Shown here piece after piece: positions 19,045-28,859 of a stretch of DNA of 64,000 nucleotides (positions are counted from its first letter, which is position 1; every line of letters begins with the position of its first letter). A program made the translations under genes and the position numbers. The notes beneath the pieces were generated by a model. That model made no database searches, was not told the origin of the DNA, and saw nothing but the letters and a program-made list of their open reading frames with translations. The stretch is taken from contig NZ_BKZW01000001.1 of assembly GCF_008974265.1 (NCBI RefSeq), positions 1-64,000 on the forward strand. The letters are read 5' to 3'. The DNA comes from Dictyobacter vulcani (GTDB lineage: Bacteria > Chloroflexota > Ktedonobacteria > Ktedonobacterales > Ktedonobacteraceae).

Positions 19045-20166
19045 ATGGCGATTGTCAATCCTGTCAGAGAAGACCAGAGGACCATGCGAACGACACAAAC
19101 AACACTAGACCGATTCACCCAAACACTTCCATCCAAACGCAAAGTTGAGATAGATGATGCACTACCAGCTGTATCAAATAAGCGTGTAGCTAAACCTCTC
19201 AATGAAATCGATTTGCCTTTATTGGATGAAGAAGAAAGTGCAAATACGCTACTCGAAGATGATGATACTGAGAGCGTTGAATCAATCGGGGGAAGCACAC
19301 CTCGTCGTGAGGGTGGCATTACCAGCACAAAAAGCTCATCTTTTTCTGAAGATGCTTTTCAGAGCTACTTGCGAGACATTCGTCGCCATGGTCTGATCAC
19401 ACATGAAGAAGAAATTGACCTTGCGCGCCGCGCTGCCGCCGGCGATACACTTGCCCGTAGTACACTCATTGAATCTAACTTGCGTTTAGTTATTGCTATC
19501 GCCAGACGCTATACCAGTACGGGTGTACCTTTAATTGATCTAATTCAAGAAGGTAACATGGGTTTGATGCGCGCCGCAGAAAAATTTGATTACCAGCGTG
19601 GTTGTCACTTTGGTACTTATGCCACCTGGTGGATTCGGCAGGCCGTTAGCCGGGCCGCAGGTGAACAATCACGTATGATCCATCTTCCTGAACATGTTTC
19701 AACACGACTTCGCAAAGTACGTCGTGTTGCAGCACAACTCTCCCAGGAAAACGGTCTGGACCCACTTCCAGAAGAGATTGCTGCCGCTTGCAATATCACA
19801 GTCAATGAAGTAGTGGATCTGCTTGGGGTCGTGGAGCAACCAGTTTCGCTAGATGCCCCGGTTGATGATGAGGCTCGCTATTCACTGGCTGACACGCTAG
19901 AGGATAGTAATACGCCTGCTCCGGCTGATACTGCTTCGCAGCATCTCCTGGGCGAAGAATTACATCGAGCACTGGCATTCCTCACACCACGCGAACGTGC
20001 CGTCATCACTTTACGCTATGGTATTGGAGATGGGCGTAGCCGCACTTTACTTGAGGTAGGCAAAGAACTTGGTATCTCACGCGAACGTGTACGCCAGCTT
20101 GAAGTGGTCGCACTTATGAAGCTGCGCGGCATGAGCGCCAGCATATCTCTTCGTGAATGTGTCTGA
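19045..20166 (+). CDS. Sigma-70 family RNA polymerase sigma factor (group 1/2, SigA/RpoD-like)
   Basis: This 373-residue primary-like sigma factor has region 1.2 DAFQSYLRDIRRHGLITHEEEIDLA (about 110-135). Region 2 follows with NLRLVIAIARRY, DLIQEGNMGLMRAAEKFDY and the -10-binding YATWWIRQAVSRA. Region 3 and region 4.2 end in GISRERVRQLEVVALMKLR. The first 105 residues are acidic, low in conservation and lack a recognisable region 1.1. Large-genome Ktedonobacteria often have several SigA paralogues, so this need not be the housekeeping copy. A strong terminator follows. Confidence 0.93.
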   Translation: MAIVNPVREDQRTMRTTQTTLDRFTQTLPSKRKVEIDDALPAVSNKRVAKPLNEIDLPLLDEEESANTLLEDDDTESVESIGGSTPRREGGITSTKSSSFSEDAFQSYLRDIRRHGLITHEEEIDLARRAAAGDTLARSTLIESNLRLVIAIARRYTSTGVPLIDLIQEGNMGLMRAAEKFDYQRGCHFGTYATWWIRQAVSRAAGEQSRMIHLPEHVSTRLRKVRRVAAQLSQENGLDPLPEEIAAACNITVNEVVDLLGVVEQPVSLDAPVDDEARYSLADTLEDSNTPAPADTASQHLLGEELHRALAFLTPRERAVITLRYGIGDGRSRTLLEVGKELGISRERVRQLEVVALMKLRGMSASISLRECV

Positions 20167-20180
20167 TATCAGTAACCAAT

Positions 20181-20207
20181 GGGGGCCTGAAGCAGGCTCC
20201 CCCTTTT
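20181..20207 (+). terminator. Intrinsic terminator after the sigma factor gene
   Basis: A G/C-rich stem, GGGGGCCTG (20181-20189) with CAGGCTCCCC (20193-20202), is followed by a run of T (20204-20209). Confidence 0.9.
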
Positions 20208-20367
20208 TTATGCATGTAAACTTTCCTCGCAGCGCTCCCAGAGCTACAGTACTAGATTGCTCGACGCTCCTCGCTTCGGTATGATATACTAGCCCGCGAT
20301 TACAAGAAGCATCAGGCTCTCTTGAACATCCTTATATGTACCTGCCCACACACTTATTGGGGGAAAT

Positions 20368-22109
20368 ATGGATACCAGGCTCGATCTCACAACTGGAGAT
20401 GATTTACCTCAGGACGCCAAAACCAAACCAGCATCAACTGCACCAACCCTGAGCGCCATAACTCTATGCTCAATCTAGTCATTCTTATTGGCTTAGCGAT
20501 TGTGGCCTTTATACCACGTCTGCTGCTTGGTAGACAGTTAGATGTTGTTACTGACGAGGTTGTTTATATTTTAGGTGGCAAAGTGTATTTACCACTGATT
20601 ACACACGCCAATTTTAGCTCAAGCCAGTGGACTCAATTTAACTACGAACATCCGCCATTAGCCAAGATGCTTATGGGTTTTTCACTGGCCTTCAATAATA
20701 TACTGGGGCAACCTCTCAGCGAATTGCTTGCAGGTCGCATGCCAAGCATTATCCTGGGCACAATACTTGTCGTCGCCGTTTATTGGTTAGGACGTGCCCC
20801 ATTTGGTCGCACAATCGCTCTTCTGGCGGCCCTGAGTCTGGCAGTGAGTCCCTGGCTCACTTATTTTAGTGCCCTCGCCTATCTTGATATGGCCATGACA
20901 ACTTTTATTACTGTCGCATTTCTGACCCTCTGGCATGCCATTCGTCGTCCCTGGCTTTTTCCAGTGCTAGCATTACTGGTTGGTATGGGGGCAGCCAGTA
21001 AATATACAGCAGTGCTGGTCATTCCCGGTATCATTTTATTTATTGCCTACTATTACTTCCTCCTACGCCCAACTATGCCCGTGGAACAACGGCCAGCATT
21101 GCCCTGGAAGTGGTGGATTGCAACGCTACTTGTGGCCCCTGTGGCCTTCTTTATTTCCGACCCTGCTATCTGGCTTAATCCCATTGGTCGCCTCATCCGT
21201 AGCTTTGCGTTCGAGTGGAATCATTCCGCCAATGGACACCCAACCTTTATTGCTGGTCAGTATTATACTCACGTCCCTCATTGGTCTATTATCTATATTG
21301 TTTTCACTAAAATGAGTGCCTTCCTGACCATACCAGCAGCCATCTTCGTAGTAGTCGCCTTGATTCAGCTTATTCGCTTCCATCTGCATAAAAACCAACT
21401 AACAACAATACAGGCGGCGAGTTATGCTTACCTGGTCATCTGGCTCATCAGTATATTGGGTATGTTTAGCGTTCTTAATATTGTCGTTGGAACCCACTAC
21501 CACTTGCCCCTTGCACCTTCAGTCGCAGTTGCGGGTGTGACTGGGCTTTCAATGATCATACATGGCGTTGCTGGACTCTTAAGAAAGAAACAAGCTACGT
21601 CTATGGAACAGAATTCAACCAGTGCATCAACCACCTTTCGCAGCCCACGTGTACTGATTCCAGTTATCATACTGGCACTACTGAGCATCGGTCCACACCT
21701 GCTAGGACTCACCACCGTCTATGCAGCCGAAGGGTATACAAACGAATTCTTCCAGAATGATGAGAACGCAACAATGCAGGTAGCCTACCCTGGTTATCGA
21801 GAAGCATTACAATGGTTGAAAGACACTCAGCATACTCATACCAATGTCGGATTAATCTCATTGAAGGGAACCTTAAACGGTTATAGCCCCGCTGCCAATT
21901 GGTTTCACTATAACACTGACATGGCTCAAGCTTTTACGCTCAAAGAAGCTCAACCTACGGATAAGAACTATACTGCTTACCAGTATTTGGTCTGGCCAAA
22001 ACATCTGGTGCAACGAGGATATCCACTCCCAGCACAGGCCCATGTTATCCATACCGTTACAGGTGGCAATACAATTTATTGCTATATACTTGAATTGAGC
22101 AATAAATAG
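20368..22109 (+). CDS. PMT/ArnT-type membrane glycosyltransferase (GT39-like, GT-C fold)
   Basis: This is a polyprenyl-phosphate-sugar-dependent glycosyltransferase with about 12 hydrophobic segments. The catalytic loop after helix 1 has the acidic pair VVTDEVVY, then FNYEHPPLAKML, both typical of PMT/ArnT enzymes. A C-terminal extracytoplasmic domain follows. The conserved frame opens at an ATG at 20466. The ATG at 20368 has GGGGGAA just upstream and encodes a hydrophilic leader (MDTRLDLTTGDDLPQDAKTK) that runs into the membrane part if one base is missing near 20455-20465. The true start is uncertain. It is the first of three consecutive GT-C genes; the next starts immediately at its stop. 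Confidence 0.85.
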
Positions 22110-23261
22110 ATGAAACAACGCCCAACACGAGATATACTCTGGCTCTTTATTGGTACGCGATTACTTTTAGTTGTAATCACTTACATTGCCTATATTTTAC
22201 TGACCGCTGTAAAGTATTCAGATACACCAGTAAATATAGCGGCTCTGCTTGGTACATGGAATCATTGGGATGCAGCCATCTACACGCGTATTGCACAGTT
22301 TGGCTATCAAACAATCGAGGATGTGGCCTTTTTCCCTTTTTTACCGTTACTCATCGCTGGAGGGGCTCGCCTCCTGGGAGGTGGTGGGTGGAGTTATATC
22401 TTTGTTGGGATGCTGCTAAGCAATCTTGCGCTGCTTGGAACGCTGTTTATCATCTATTCTATTGCGAGGGATCTGGTGGGAGATGAGCTCTCAAAACGTA
22501 CTTTGTTGTATATTTGCCTGTTTCCCACTGCTTTTTTCTTCTTTGCAGCCTATAACGAATCATTATACTTGCTCTTCGCATCAGGTACCTTTCTGGCCTT
22601 GCGTCGACAAAAATGGTGGCTGGCCGGATTGCTAGGGATGCTGGCAGCGTTGACACGCTCGATTGGTATTCTATTGGTCATACCCTATCTGTATGAGTTA
22701 TGGGTGCAAAGAGCCTATGTCCTTACGCGTCGTACAACCTTGCTCGTCAGCCTGGGGACCCTTTGCTTAATCCCTTTGGGAACTCTCCTTTATGCCTGGT
22801 ATTGCTGGCACGCCTTTGGCAATCCTCTGGCATTCGTCAGTGTGCAAGCGAAATGGTCTCGCCACACAACCTGGCCCTGGATGGGCCTCTTTCAAGCGTT
22901 CTGGGCCCTGTTCTTTTATCATCAACAGGGCTTCGGCTCATCCAATCAGGCGCACTTATTGCTTGATCTAACTGCGACCCTAGGATTCATCGCACTGGTT
23001 ATTCGAGGCTGGCGTATTTTGCCTAAAAGTTTTAGTCTCTGGATGGTTGCCTTTTTACTTTATATACTGGTCAATCCGGCCCAAAAACCAGATATACTTC
23101 TCTCCAATCAGCGTTTTGTACTGGAACTTTTTCCAGCCTTTATCACGCTGGCTCTCCTGACCAGGCGCTCACCAGGTATGCATTATGTCCTTATGCTACT
23201 TTTCCCAACTCTACAAGCAGTTTTAAGTATCGTCTTTCTGATGAATCGCTGGCTCGTGTGA
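22110..23261 (+). CDS. PIG-V-like mannosyltransferase family membrane protein, copy 1
   Basis: This 383-residue polytopic GT-C protein resembles the PIG-V/GPI-mannosyltransferase 2 family. Its first loop has WNHWDAAIYTRIAQFGY, with the catalytic-type aspartate, and then VAFFPFLPLLI, the family's F-F-P-x-x-P-L pattern. The middle has ALRRQKWWLAGLLGMLAALTRS. It begins directly after the PMT stop codon, so the two are surely cotranscribed. It probably transfers a hexose from a lipid-linked donor to a glycolipid or protein on the outer face. The acceptor is unknown. Confidence 0.83.
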   Translation: MKQRPTRDILWLFIGTRLLLVVITYIAYILLTAVKYSDTPVNIAALLGTWNHWDAAIYTRIAQFGYQTIEDVAFFPFLPLLIAGGARLLGGGGWSYIFVGMLLSNLALLGTLFIIYSIARDLVGDELSKRTLLYICLFPTAFFFFAAYNESLYLLFASGTFLALRRQKWWLAGLLGMLAALTRSIGILLVIPYLYELWVQRAYVLTRRTTLLVSLGTLCLIPLGTLLYAWYCWHAFGNPLAFVSVQAKWSRHTTWPWMGLFQAFWALFFYHQQGFGSSNQAHLLLDLTATLGFIALVIRGWRILPKSFSLWMVAFLLYILVNPAQKPDILLSNQRFVLELFPAFITLALLTRRSPGMHYVLMLLFPTLQAVLSIVFLMNRWLV

Positions 23262-23351
23262 GCTTTGCTCTACTCTGTGCCTTGACTTTGCCTGGATAGC
23301 TCTTTAGAATATCGACAATATATAGAATACTCACCTGGGATAGGCTACCTT

Positions 23352-24494
23352 ATGAAACGTGCACCAACACGAGATATACTCTGGCTCTTTCTGGCTACAC
23401 GCCTGTTACTCGTACTCGTCACATATTTTGGCTACATCTTGCTCACCCAGGATAAATACTCGGGGGCTCCAGTCGCTTTCAGTACCTTTCTGAATGGTTG
23501 GAATCAATGGGATGCTAAAATCTATGTGCATATCGCACAGTTTGGCTATCAACCTCCCTATGACCTGGCCTTTTTCCCTTTATTCTCTTTACTCATCGCC
23601 ATTCCAGGCCATGTACTGGGAGACTGGAGTTACCTCCCTTTAGGAATGCTTATCAGCAACGCAGCCTTATTGGCTTCGCTCTTTGTTCTCTATCATCTGG
23701 CAGCAGATAGTGGTGGCGATCAGGTTGCGCGCCGCAGTATACTTTATCTCTGTATCTTTCCTACGGCATTTTTCTTTTTCACAGCATACAATGAGTCACT
23801 CTTTCTTTTCCTTAGCAGTGGCACCCTGCTAGCACTGCGGAGACAAAAATGGTGGCTAGCTGGCGTTTTAGGACTGCTGGCAGCCCTGACACGCAGTGCT
23901 GGCATCATGTTAACCGCTCCCTATCTCTATGAGCTGTGGCTGGCACGAGAGCGCATCATGATCGATAAGAAAAAGTTGTTGCTCAGTAGCCTTCCTATAC
24001 TTCTCATTCCACTAGGTATGGTACTCTATAGCATCTATTGTTGGACCTTGACGGGAAATTTTCTTACCTTTGTGAGTGTGCAAGCCCATTGGTCACGTCA
24101 GACAAGCTGGCCATGGCAGGGCTTTATACAAACAATTTTCGAGCTTTTTTGGCATCAACCTTTTGGCTCGTTCAATCAGGTCCACATTCTTATTGATGCG
24201 ACAGCCACAATATCCTTTATTAGCCTGGTTATTGCCGGACGCAAAAAGCTCCGCCCTACCTATACTATCTGGATTTCTTTGCTACTGCTAAGTATCTTGA
24301 TTTCTTCGAGTATCGGGCAAAGAGATCCGTTTATCTCTAATCGCCGCTTTGTGTTAGAGATGTTTCCAGCCTTTATTACGCTGGCCATGTTTACAGCTTC
24401 ACGACCCCGCCTCCATCAGGCGCTTCTCTGGATCTTTCCAGCGCTGCTTGCCGCTCTCAGTCTGCTCTTTGTAATGGGCAAATGGATGGTTTAA
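23352..24494 (+). CDS. PIG-V-like mannosyltransferase family membrane protein, copy 2
   Basis: This 380-residue paralogue of the preceding gene aligns end to end. Both begin with PTRDILWLF and share WNxWDAxIY, HIAQFGYQ, AFFPLF, FPTAFFFFTAYNESLFLF and RRQKWWLAGVLGLLAALTRSAG. This marks a tandem duplication that has since diverged. The 90-bp gap and terminator place it last in the operon. The two copies may act in sequence on one glycan, which is inference. Confidence 0.83.
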   Translation: MKRAPTRDILWLFLATRLLLVLVTYFGYILLTQDKYSGAPVAFSTFLNGWNQWDAKIYVHIAQFGYQPPYDLAFFPLFSLLIAIPGHVLGDWSYLPLGMLISNAALLASLFVLYHLAADSGGDQVARRSILYLCIFPTAFFFFTAYNESLFLFLSSGTLLALRRQKWWLAGVLGLLAALTRSAGIMLTAPYLYELWLARERIMIDKKKLLLSSLPILLIPLGMVLYSIYCWTLTGNFLTFVSVQAHWSRQTSWPWQGFIQTIFELFWHQPFGSFNQVHILIDATATISFISLVIAGRKKLRPTYTIWISLLLLSILISSSIGQRDPFISNRRFVLEMFPAFITLAMFTASRPRLHQALLWIFPALLAALSLLFVMGKWMV

Positions 24495-24499
24495 ATAAG

Positions 24500-24543
24500 A
24501 AAAGAGGGAGCGATGGCCTGCAAAAACCATCGCTCCCTCTTTC
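24500..24543. terminator. Bidirectional intrinsic terminator
   Basis: Perfect 16-bp arms AAAGAGGGAGCGATGG (24501-24516) and CCATCGCTCCCTCTTT (24527-24542) lie between two convergent glycosyltransferase genes. They have A and T runs at the two ends. Confidence 0.92.
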
Positions 24544-24557
24544 ATTATAGCGAATCA

Positions 24558-25978
24558 TTACCCCTCGGTAGCTACAGCGTGAGCAGGATCATCTACTGCT
24601 GTTTCCGGCTCACTCATAAACACTGGTTGCTGTGAGCGATTATAGGTAGCCACATGCAATACACCCAGGACAAAGGCTGCCAATAAGAAATTTCTCATGG
24701 TGGTAGCGGGAAAGAAAGGTGCCAGATAAGGAACCTTCTCGATATTATGGGTCATGATATAGATGTATGGATAAATCCACGTGGTCAATAACCCGATTAA
24801 TCCCCAGCAGATCACCCACCAGCGTCGATCTTCACCAACATAAGCGACCAGGGGAATAACCCAGATTAAATACTGAGGACTAAAGACTTTTCCAGTTACC
24901 ATCACAACAAGTAAGATCAACAGGCAGGTTGTAGCAACATCAATCTTTCCTCGCCATTGCAGCCAGAAAACATACAAGATCCCTACCAGTTCCGCTATGC
25001 TAAACAGTATAGATAGGACAGAAGCACCGGAAGCAAAAATGTTTAATGATCCAAAGGTAAAAGCATAGTGCGCGGGCTTAGAGAGCACAATGCTCATAAT
25101 CCAAAGCAAGGATGCTGGCAATGATTCAGCTTGAATTGGTCGTGTTGTAAAGTAACTGAAAGGAGAAAGAGTACCCTCAACACTTAGTAGCAACGAAACA
25201 CCCATAACCACAACACATACCAGGACAAATACCCCCAAAGGCACCAGACGACGCCAGGATTTCCAGGACAGTTCCGAATCCTTTTGTTGCGCAATTAAGA
25301 AGGGGATTAACAAGACAACAGGATAGAATTTGTACAGGACCGCCAAAGCCAGAAGAGCAAAAGCCCAGTTCCAGCGCTTCCTCATTGCACAAATGACGCC
25401 AAATAGGGTCAGGGCAGAAGGGATCATATCAAAGCGCCCGGCCACCGTTCCCAACCACCAACGATCAACAAGAAAGCATACACTATCGCTGCACGCCGCG
25501 AGCGCCAACGTAGCAGTACCAGATAAACCAGGGCAGCCACTACGAGCATCCAGAAAGCAAAGGCAATCTGGAAAAAATGCATTGGGACGAGCAATGAAAG
25601 TGTAAAGGGTACCAATGTCAACATTGGATACTCATAAGGTAGCGCATGATATGGTTGGCTCGGAGATTGACCATCAACAAATTGAACCAGACCAGAAGGC
25701 AATCCTACATCAGTTAGCTTCTTCACCAATTCTTTGTGAGGAATTGGTATTAACTGCTTGCTAGGATGTGTAAGGAAATTACATTGCCCTGGCGGAAATA
25801 TATTTAAGGACGATGTGCCATGCCAGAAAGCACGGGTATAACATTGATATTTTGCTGCATCTGTATTGGTCGCAAAAATCTGCCAGGAAGCTCCATAATA
25901 CAGCAATCCCGCCATAATAAAGATCACAACGATATCTAAGAGAGAAATACGTTTTGTGCTTGTATGAGGTGCGATCAT
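24558..25978 (-). CDS. GT87 / DUF2029 membrane glycosyltransferase (one frameshift)
   Basis: This polytopic glycosyltransferase resembles the GT87 family, which includes mycobacterial PimE-type polyprenol-phosphate-mannose-dependent enzymes. The N-terminal part has a membrane helix at residues 15-35, then the loop with NTDAAKYQCYTRAFW and PYEYPMLTLVP, typical of DUF2029. The C-terminal part has GRFDMIPSALTLFGV, VLYKFYPVVLLIPFL and GKVFSPQYLIWVIPLVAY. The frame breaks at 25450-25452, three G on the coding strand; one more G gives GGWGTVAGRFDM and about 473 residues. It is convergent to the PIG-V-like pair and thematically part of the same surface-glycan cluster. Confidence 0.85.
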
Positions 25979-26231
25979 CTTTAGACCTACTCTATAAGTT
26001 TATGCTCATGCCTGGAAGAAATTGTATAGCGTATGTTCATAGATTGGGACGTTTGGCCAGAGTAAATGTCACATGCTTACCCGGATGTCCTCTTTCCTTC
26101 AGCATTGGGCACGACATCAGTATAGATAGCAAAGTAACTCCCTGTCAATCAAACCTGACTGTGGTCATATTTATGAGGAAACGTATCTATCTCGATCACT
26201 ATCACAGTACTATAAAAAGGAGGAATTTGCG

Positions 26232-26960
26232 ATGCGAAAATTGTCCCTGTTTTTTTCCAATGCTCACCCTATCCAGGCCACAATGATGGTAGCCAATTTT
26301 AATATTCTACAGCTAATACAAAATCTTTTGCATAATTATGGCTATGCGGCAATCTTACTTTTCATTATGATTGAAAGCGCAGGAATTCCGCTACCTGGGG
26401 AAACAATGCTGCTTCTAGCTTCATTCTATGCTGCCGTTTATCATGATCTTTCGCTACCTATTGTCATCATCTGTGCAATTGCTGGTGCCATTATTGGAGA
26501 TAATCTCGGTTACTTAATTGGTCACACGGGCGGCAAAGCAATTATAGATCGTTATGGACGTTATATCTTTCTCAAACCGGAACGCATGAAGAAGGCTGAA
26601 CTCTTCTTTGCCAAACATGGTAATAAGACCGTTTTTTTGGGACGTTTTGTCGCTGTTCTGCGTGCCTGGGCAGCGTTTCTGGCGGGAGTAAATAAAATGC
26701 ATTGGCCCACATTCCTCGTATATAATGCTGCAGGAGGAATATTGTGGTCCATTCTCTATGCCTTGCTCGGCTACTTTGCTGGCAGAATCTTTCATGATAA
26801 TTTTGCACAGGTCGAACGCATGGCAGGAAATATCAGTTTGATACTTGCTGTAGTTATTATTCTAGGGGTAGTTATTGCTTTCCTCGTGCATAAAAAACAT
26901 AAAAAAGATCAGCACCATAGTGGTACAGACACATCAGTTAGTGAGGGGCTAGATAAATAA
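26232..26960 (+). CDS. DedA family membrane protein
   Basis: This is a DedA/SNARE-associated (VTT domain) membrane protein of 242 residues. Some DedA members have been shown to recycle undecaprenyl phosphate or flip phosphatidylethanolamine. Conserved features are ESAGIPLPGETMLLLAS (about 46-62), GAIIGDNLGYLIGHTGG and FVAVLRAWAAFLAGVNKM with the conserved arginine. The C-terminus is basic (KKHKKDQHH). The ATG at 26232 has GGAGG with 7-base spacing; a later ATG at 26286 lacks one. Lipid-carrier recycling would suit the neighbouring glycosyltransferases, which is inference. Confidence 0.9.
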   Translation: MRKLSLFFSNAHPIQATMMVANFNILQLIQNLLHNYGYAAILLFIMIESAGIPLPGETMLLLASFYAAVYHDLSLPIVIICAIAGAIIGDNLGYLIGHTGGKAIIDRYGRYIFLKPERMKKAELFFAKHGNKTVFLGRFVAVLRAWAAFLAGVNKMHWPTFLVYNAAGGILWSILYALLGYFAGRIFHDNFAQVERMAGNISLILAVVIILGVVIAFLVHKKHKKDQHHSGTDTSVSEGLDK

Positions 26961-27159
26961 TAAGTGTGAATGCAAAATATCCACGCTTCGCTATTGAAGA
27001 TATTCTACCAAACGAGTAAGCCAATAAATCTCAATAATGAAAGGGGATTATACTTACTATATCGAGGTATTTCCTCTTTCATAACTACACCGGAATGTGC
27101 TGATATGATACAATAGCACGCAAATGCAACGAGTTTTTGAGTCAAAATGAGGTTATAGC

Positions 27160-28736
27160 ATGCAAGCACTGGAAGAAGGCCAAAAGTTTGAACGCTATCG
27201 TATTTTACACTCCTCAGGTAGTGGTACCGCTGGTATCAATTATTTAGCAGAGGACACACGACAACGACGTAAAGTGCTGCTCAAGCTCATTCACCCCTGG
27301 GCGCCGCTTCCTGATATAGCACGGCGCCAGTTCTATCGCGAGATCAATGCCCTGAGTCACCTTAATCAATCTCAACTTGCTCCCATATTCAATTATGGTG
27401 AGTGGCATGGACAACTCTTCATCGCCCGTATCTATGCTGAATATGGCTCACTACTTAACGAGCAAGGACGCGCCTGGTTCCGCCCTCCATTTGACGCTCC
27501 AATCGCAGTTCATTACGCAGTGCACATTACTAACGCGCTTACAACTATTCATAGCCTTGGTTACACACATGGATCAGTCACTTTTTCCAACCTGATCCTC
27601 ACACAATCTCCTCAACCTAACTCAAAACAAAATCCTTTTTTACTTGCAGATAGTTCATTAGCTACATTTGTACGTAGCATGGGACAACCACGGTCAACCT
27701 TTTTCCCCAGCACAACCGCACCAGAACAATTTGAGGGACAAACTATACCGGCTAGTGATCAATATGCATTGGCGGTTCTGCTCTACTTCTGGTTGGCGGG
27801 ACGCCCTCCGTTCCTGGGCAGTCCTGAAGAAATTAAATATAACAAGAATCAAGGGATAATTCCATCGCTATTGCCATTCAATACCACCGTAAGTTATGAA
27901 TTAGAAAATATCATTCGAAGAGCCTTGAGTCCCAATTCCACGCATCGCTTCATTAACGTCAGTGCATTTGCGCAGGCATTGACCAAAGCTTTGAATACAA
28001 GCGTATCAGCATCAAACAATCTCAAAATTTTTTCGCTTACCCCGGATAAAAATGCTGAACAAAAACCACTCATACCAGAGACAGAACCAATACGTCGTAT
28101 TGAACCTGATGCACCTCAACCTCATCCTACCCCCATCCCACAACCTCTGCCGACGCCTGAACCAGCTACAGAGCCAGTCCCCAAAGTGCCAGATCCTTTA
28201 CCAGCGGGACCTTTACCATTTGAACCTGATATTGCACAACCAGTACCAGATGCTACACCATTGATTCCCCAGAAATTGATCCGATCAAACCTGCACAACC
28301 AACCACCAAACCAGAAAGGGAACAAAAAAAAGATGAGCAGCCTGATACGGAGCCACTCGCAACCATAATCAATGAGCCTCCAACCTTTGACGCCTATCTG
28401 GTCATCACTCCTCCCGTTACACTGGAACCTTTCGTCTACCCTATCACTCAACCCAAAATCTATCTAGGACGAGCAGGCTCAAGTGATATAGTCCTGGATC
28501 AGGATGATGCGGTATCAAGGCACCATGCATTGCTTTGTAAAGAGAAAATCGATTATATACTCTATGACTGTCGCAGTACTGATGGGGTAATAGTGAATGG
28601 GCGAAAGTTGGTCCCAGAACAAGGTCAACAATTGGTCACAGGAGATAAGTTTATCATTGGTGATTATATGTTGATCTTTTATAACACTCAACCAGCCTAT
28701 CAATCCAATGAACAAAAAGAACATGCTCTATCCTGA
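27160..28736 (+). CDS. Pseudokinase-FHA domain protein (one frameshift)
   Basis: This is a Ser/Thr kinase-fold protein joined to a C-terminal FHA domain, about 525 residues after repair. The kinase fold is recognisable: VLLKLIHP keeps the VAIK lysine, TAPEQFEG matches APE, and the C-lobe helices are present. The catalytic HRD-x-K-x-x-N reads HGSVTFSN and DFG reads ADS, so catalytic and metal-binding aspartates are missing or displaced. A Pro-rich linker (about 300-390) follows, then the FHA with YLGRAGSSDIVL, AVSRHHA and GVIVNG. The frame breaks at the TT at 28261-28262; one more T joins the linker to the FHA. It is probably a phosphothreonine-dependent adaptor rather than an active kinase. 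Confidence 0.82.
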
Positions 28737-28770
28737 GTGCTTGAATTTTTATATGTAACTACATTAATCT

Positions 28771-28840
28771 ATAAGAAAAAAAGCAGACTATTGGCGATTA
28801 TTCATTAACATCGATCGCTAATGGTCTACTTTTTTCTTAT
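28771..28840. terminator. Bidirectional terminator between the pseudokinase-FHA gene and galK
   Basis: Long imperfect arms, 28771-28798 and 28814-28840, are flanked by A and T runs. They lie between two convergent genes. Confidence 0.85.
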
Positions 28841-28859
28841 AAAAGGCTATAGGGCATGC

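Noticed and set aside
19084..19160. QTTLDRFT in the sigma factor N-terminus, resembling a clamp-binding or PIP-box peptide
   Set aside because: The match is short and in a non-conserved acidic leader, and bacterial clamps prefer a different motif (QL-x-LF type). Too weak to claim.
25954..26286. A 110-codon open frame on the plus strand before dedA
   Set aside because: It overlaps the dedA start in another frame, has no family resemblance and crosses a regulatory gap.
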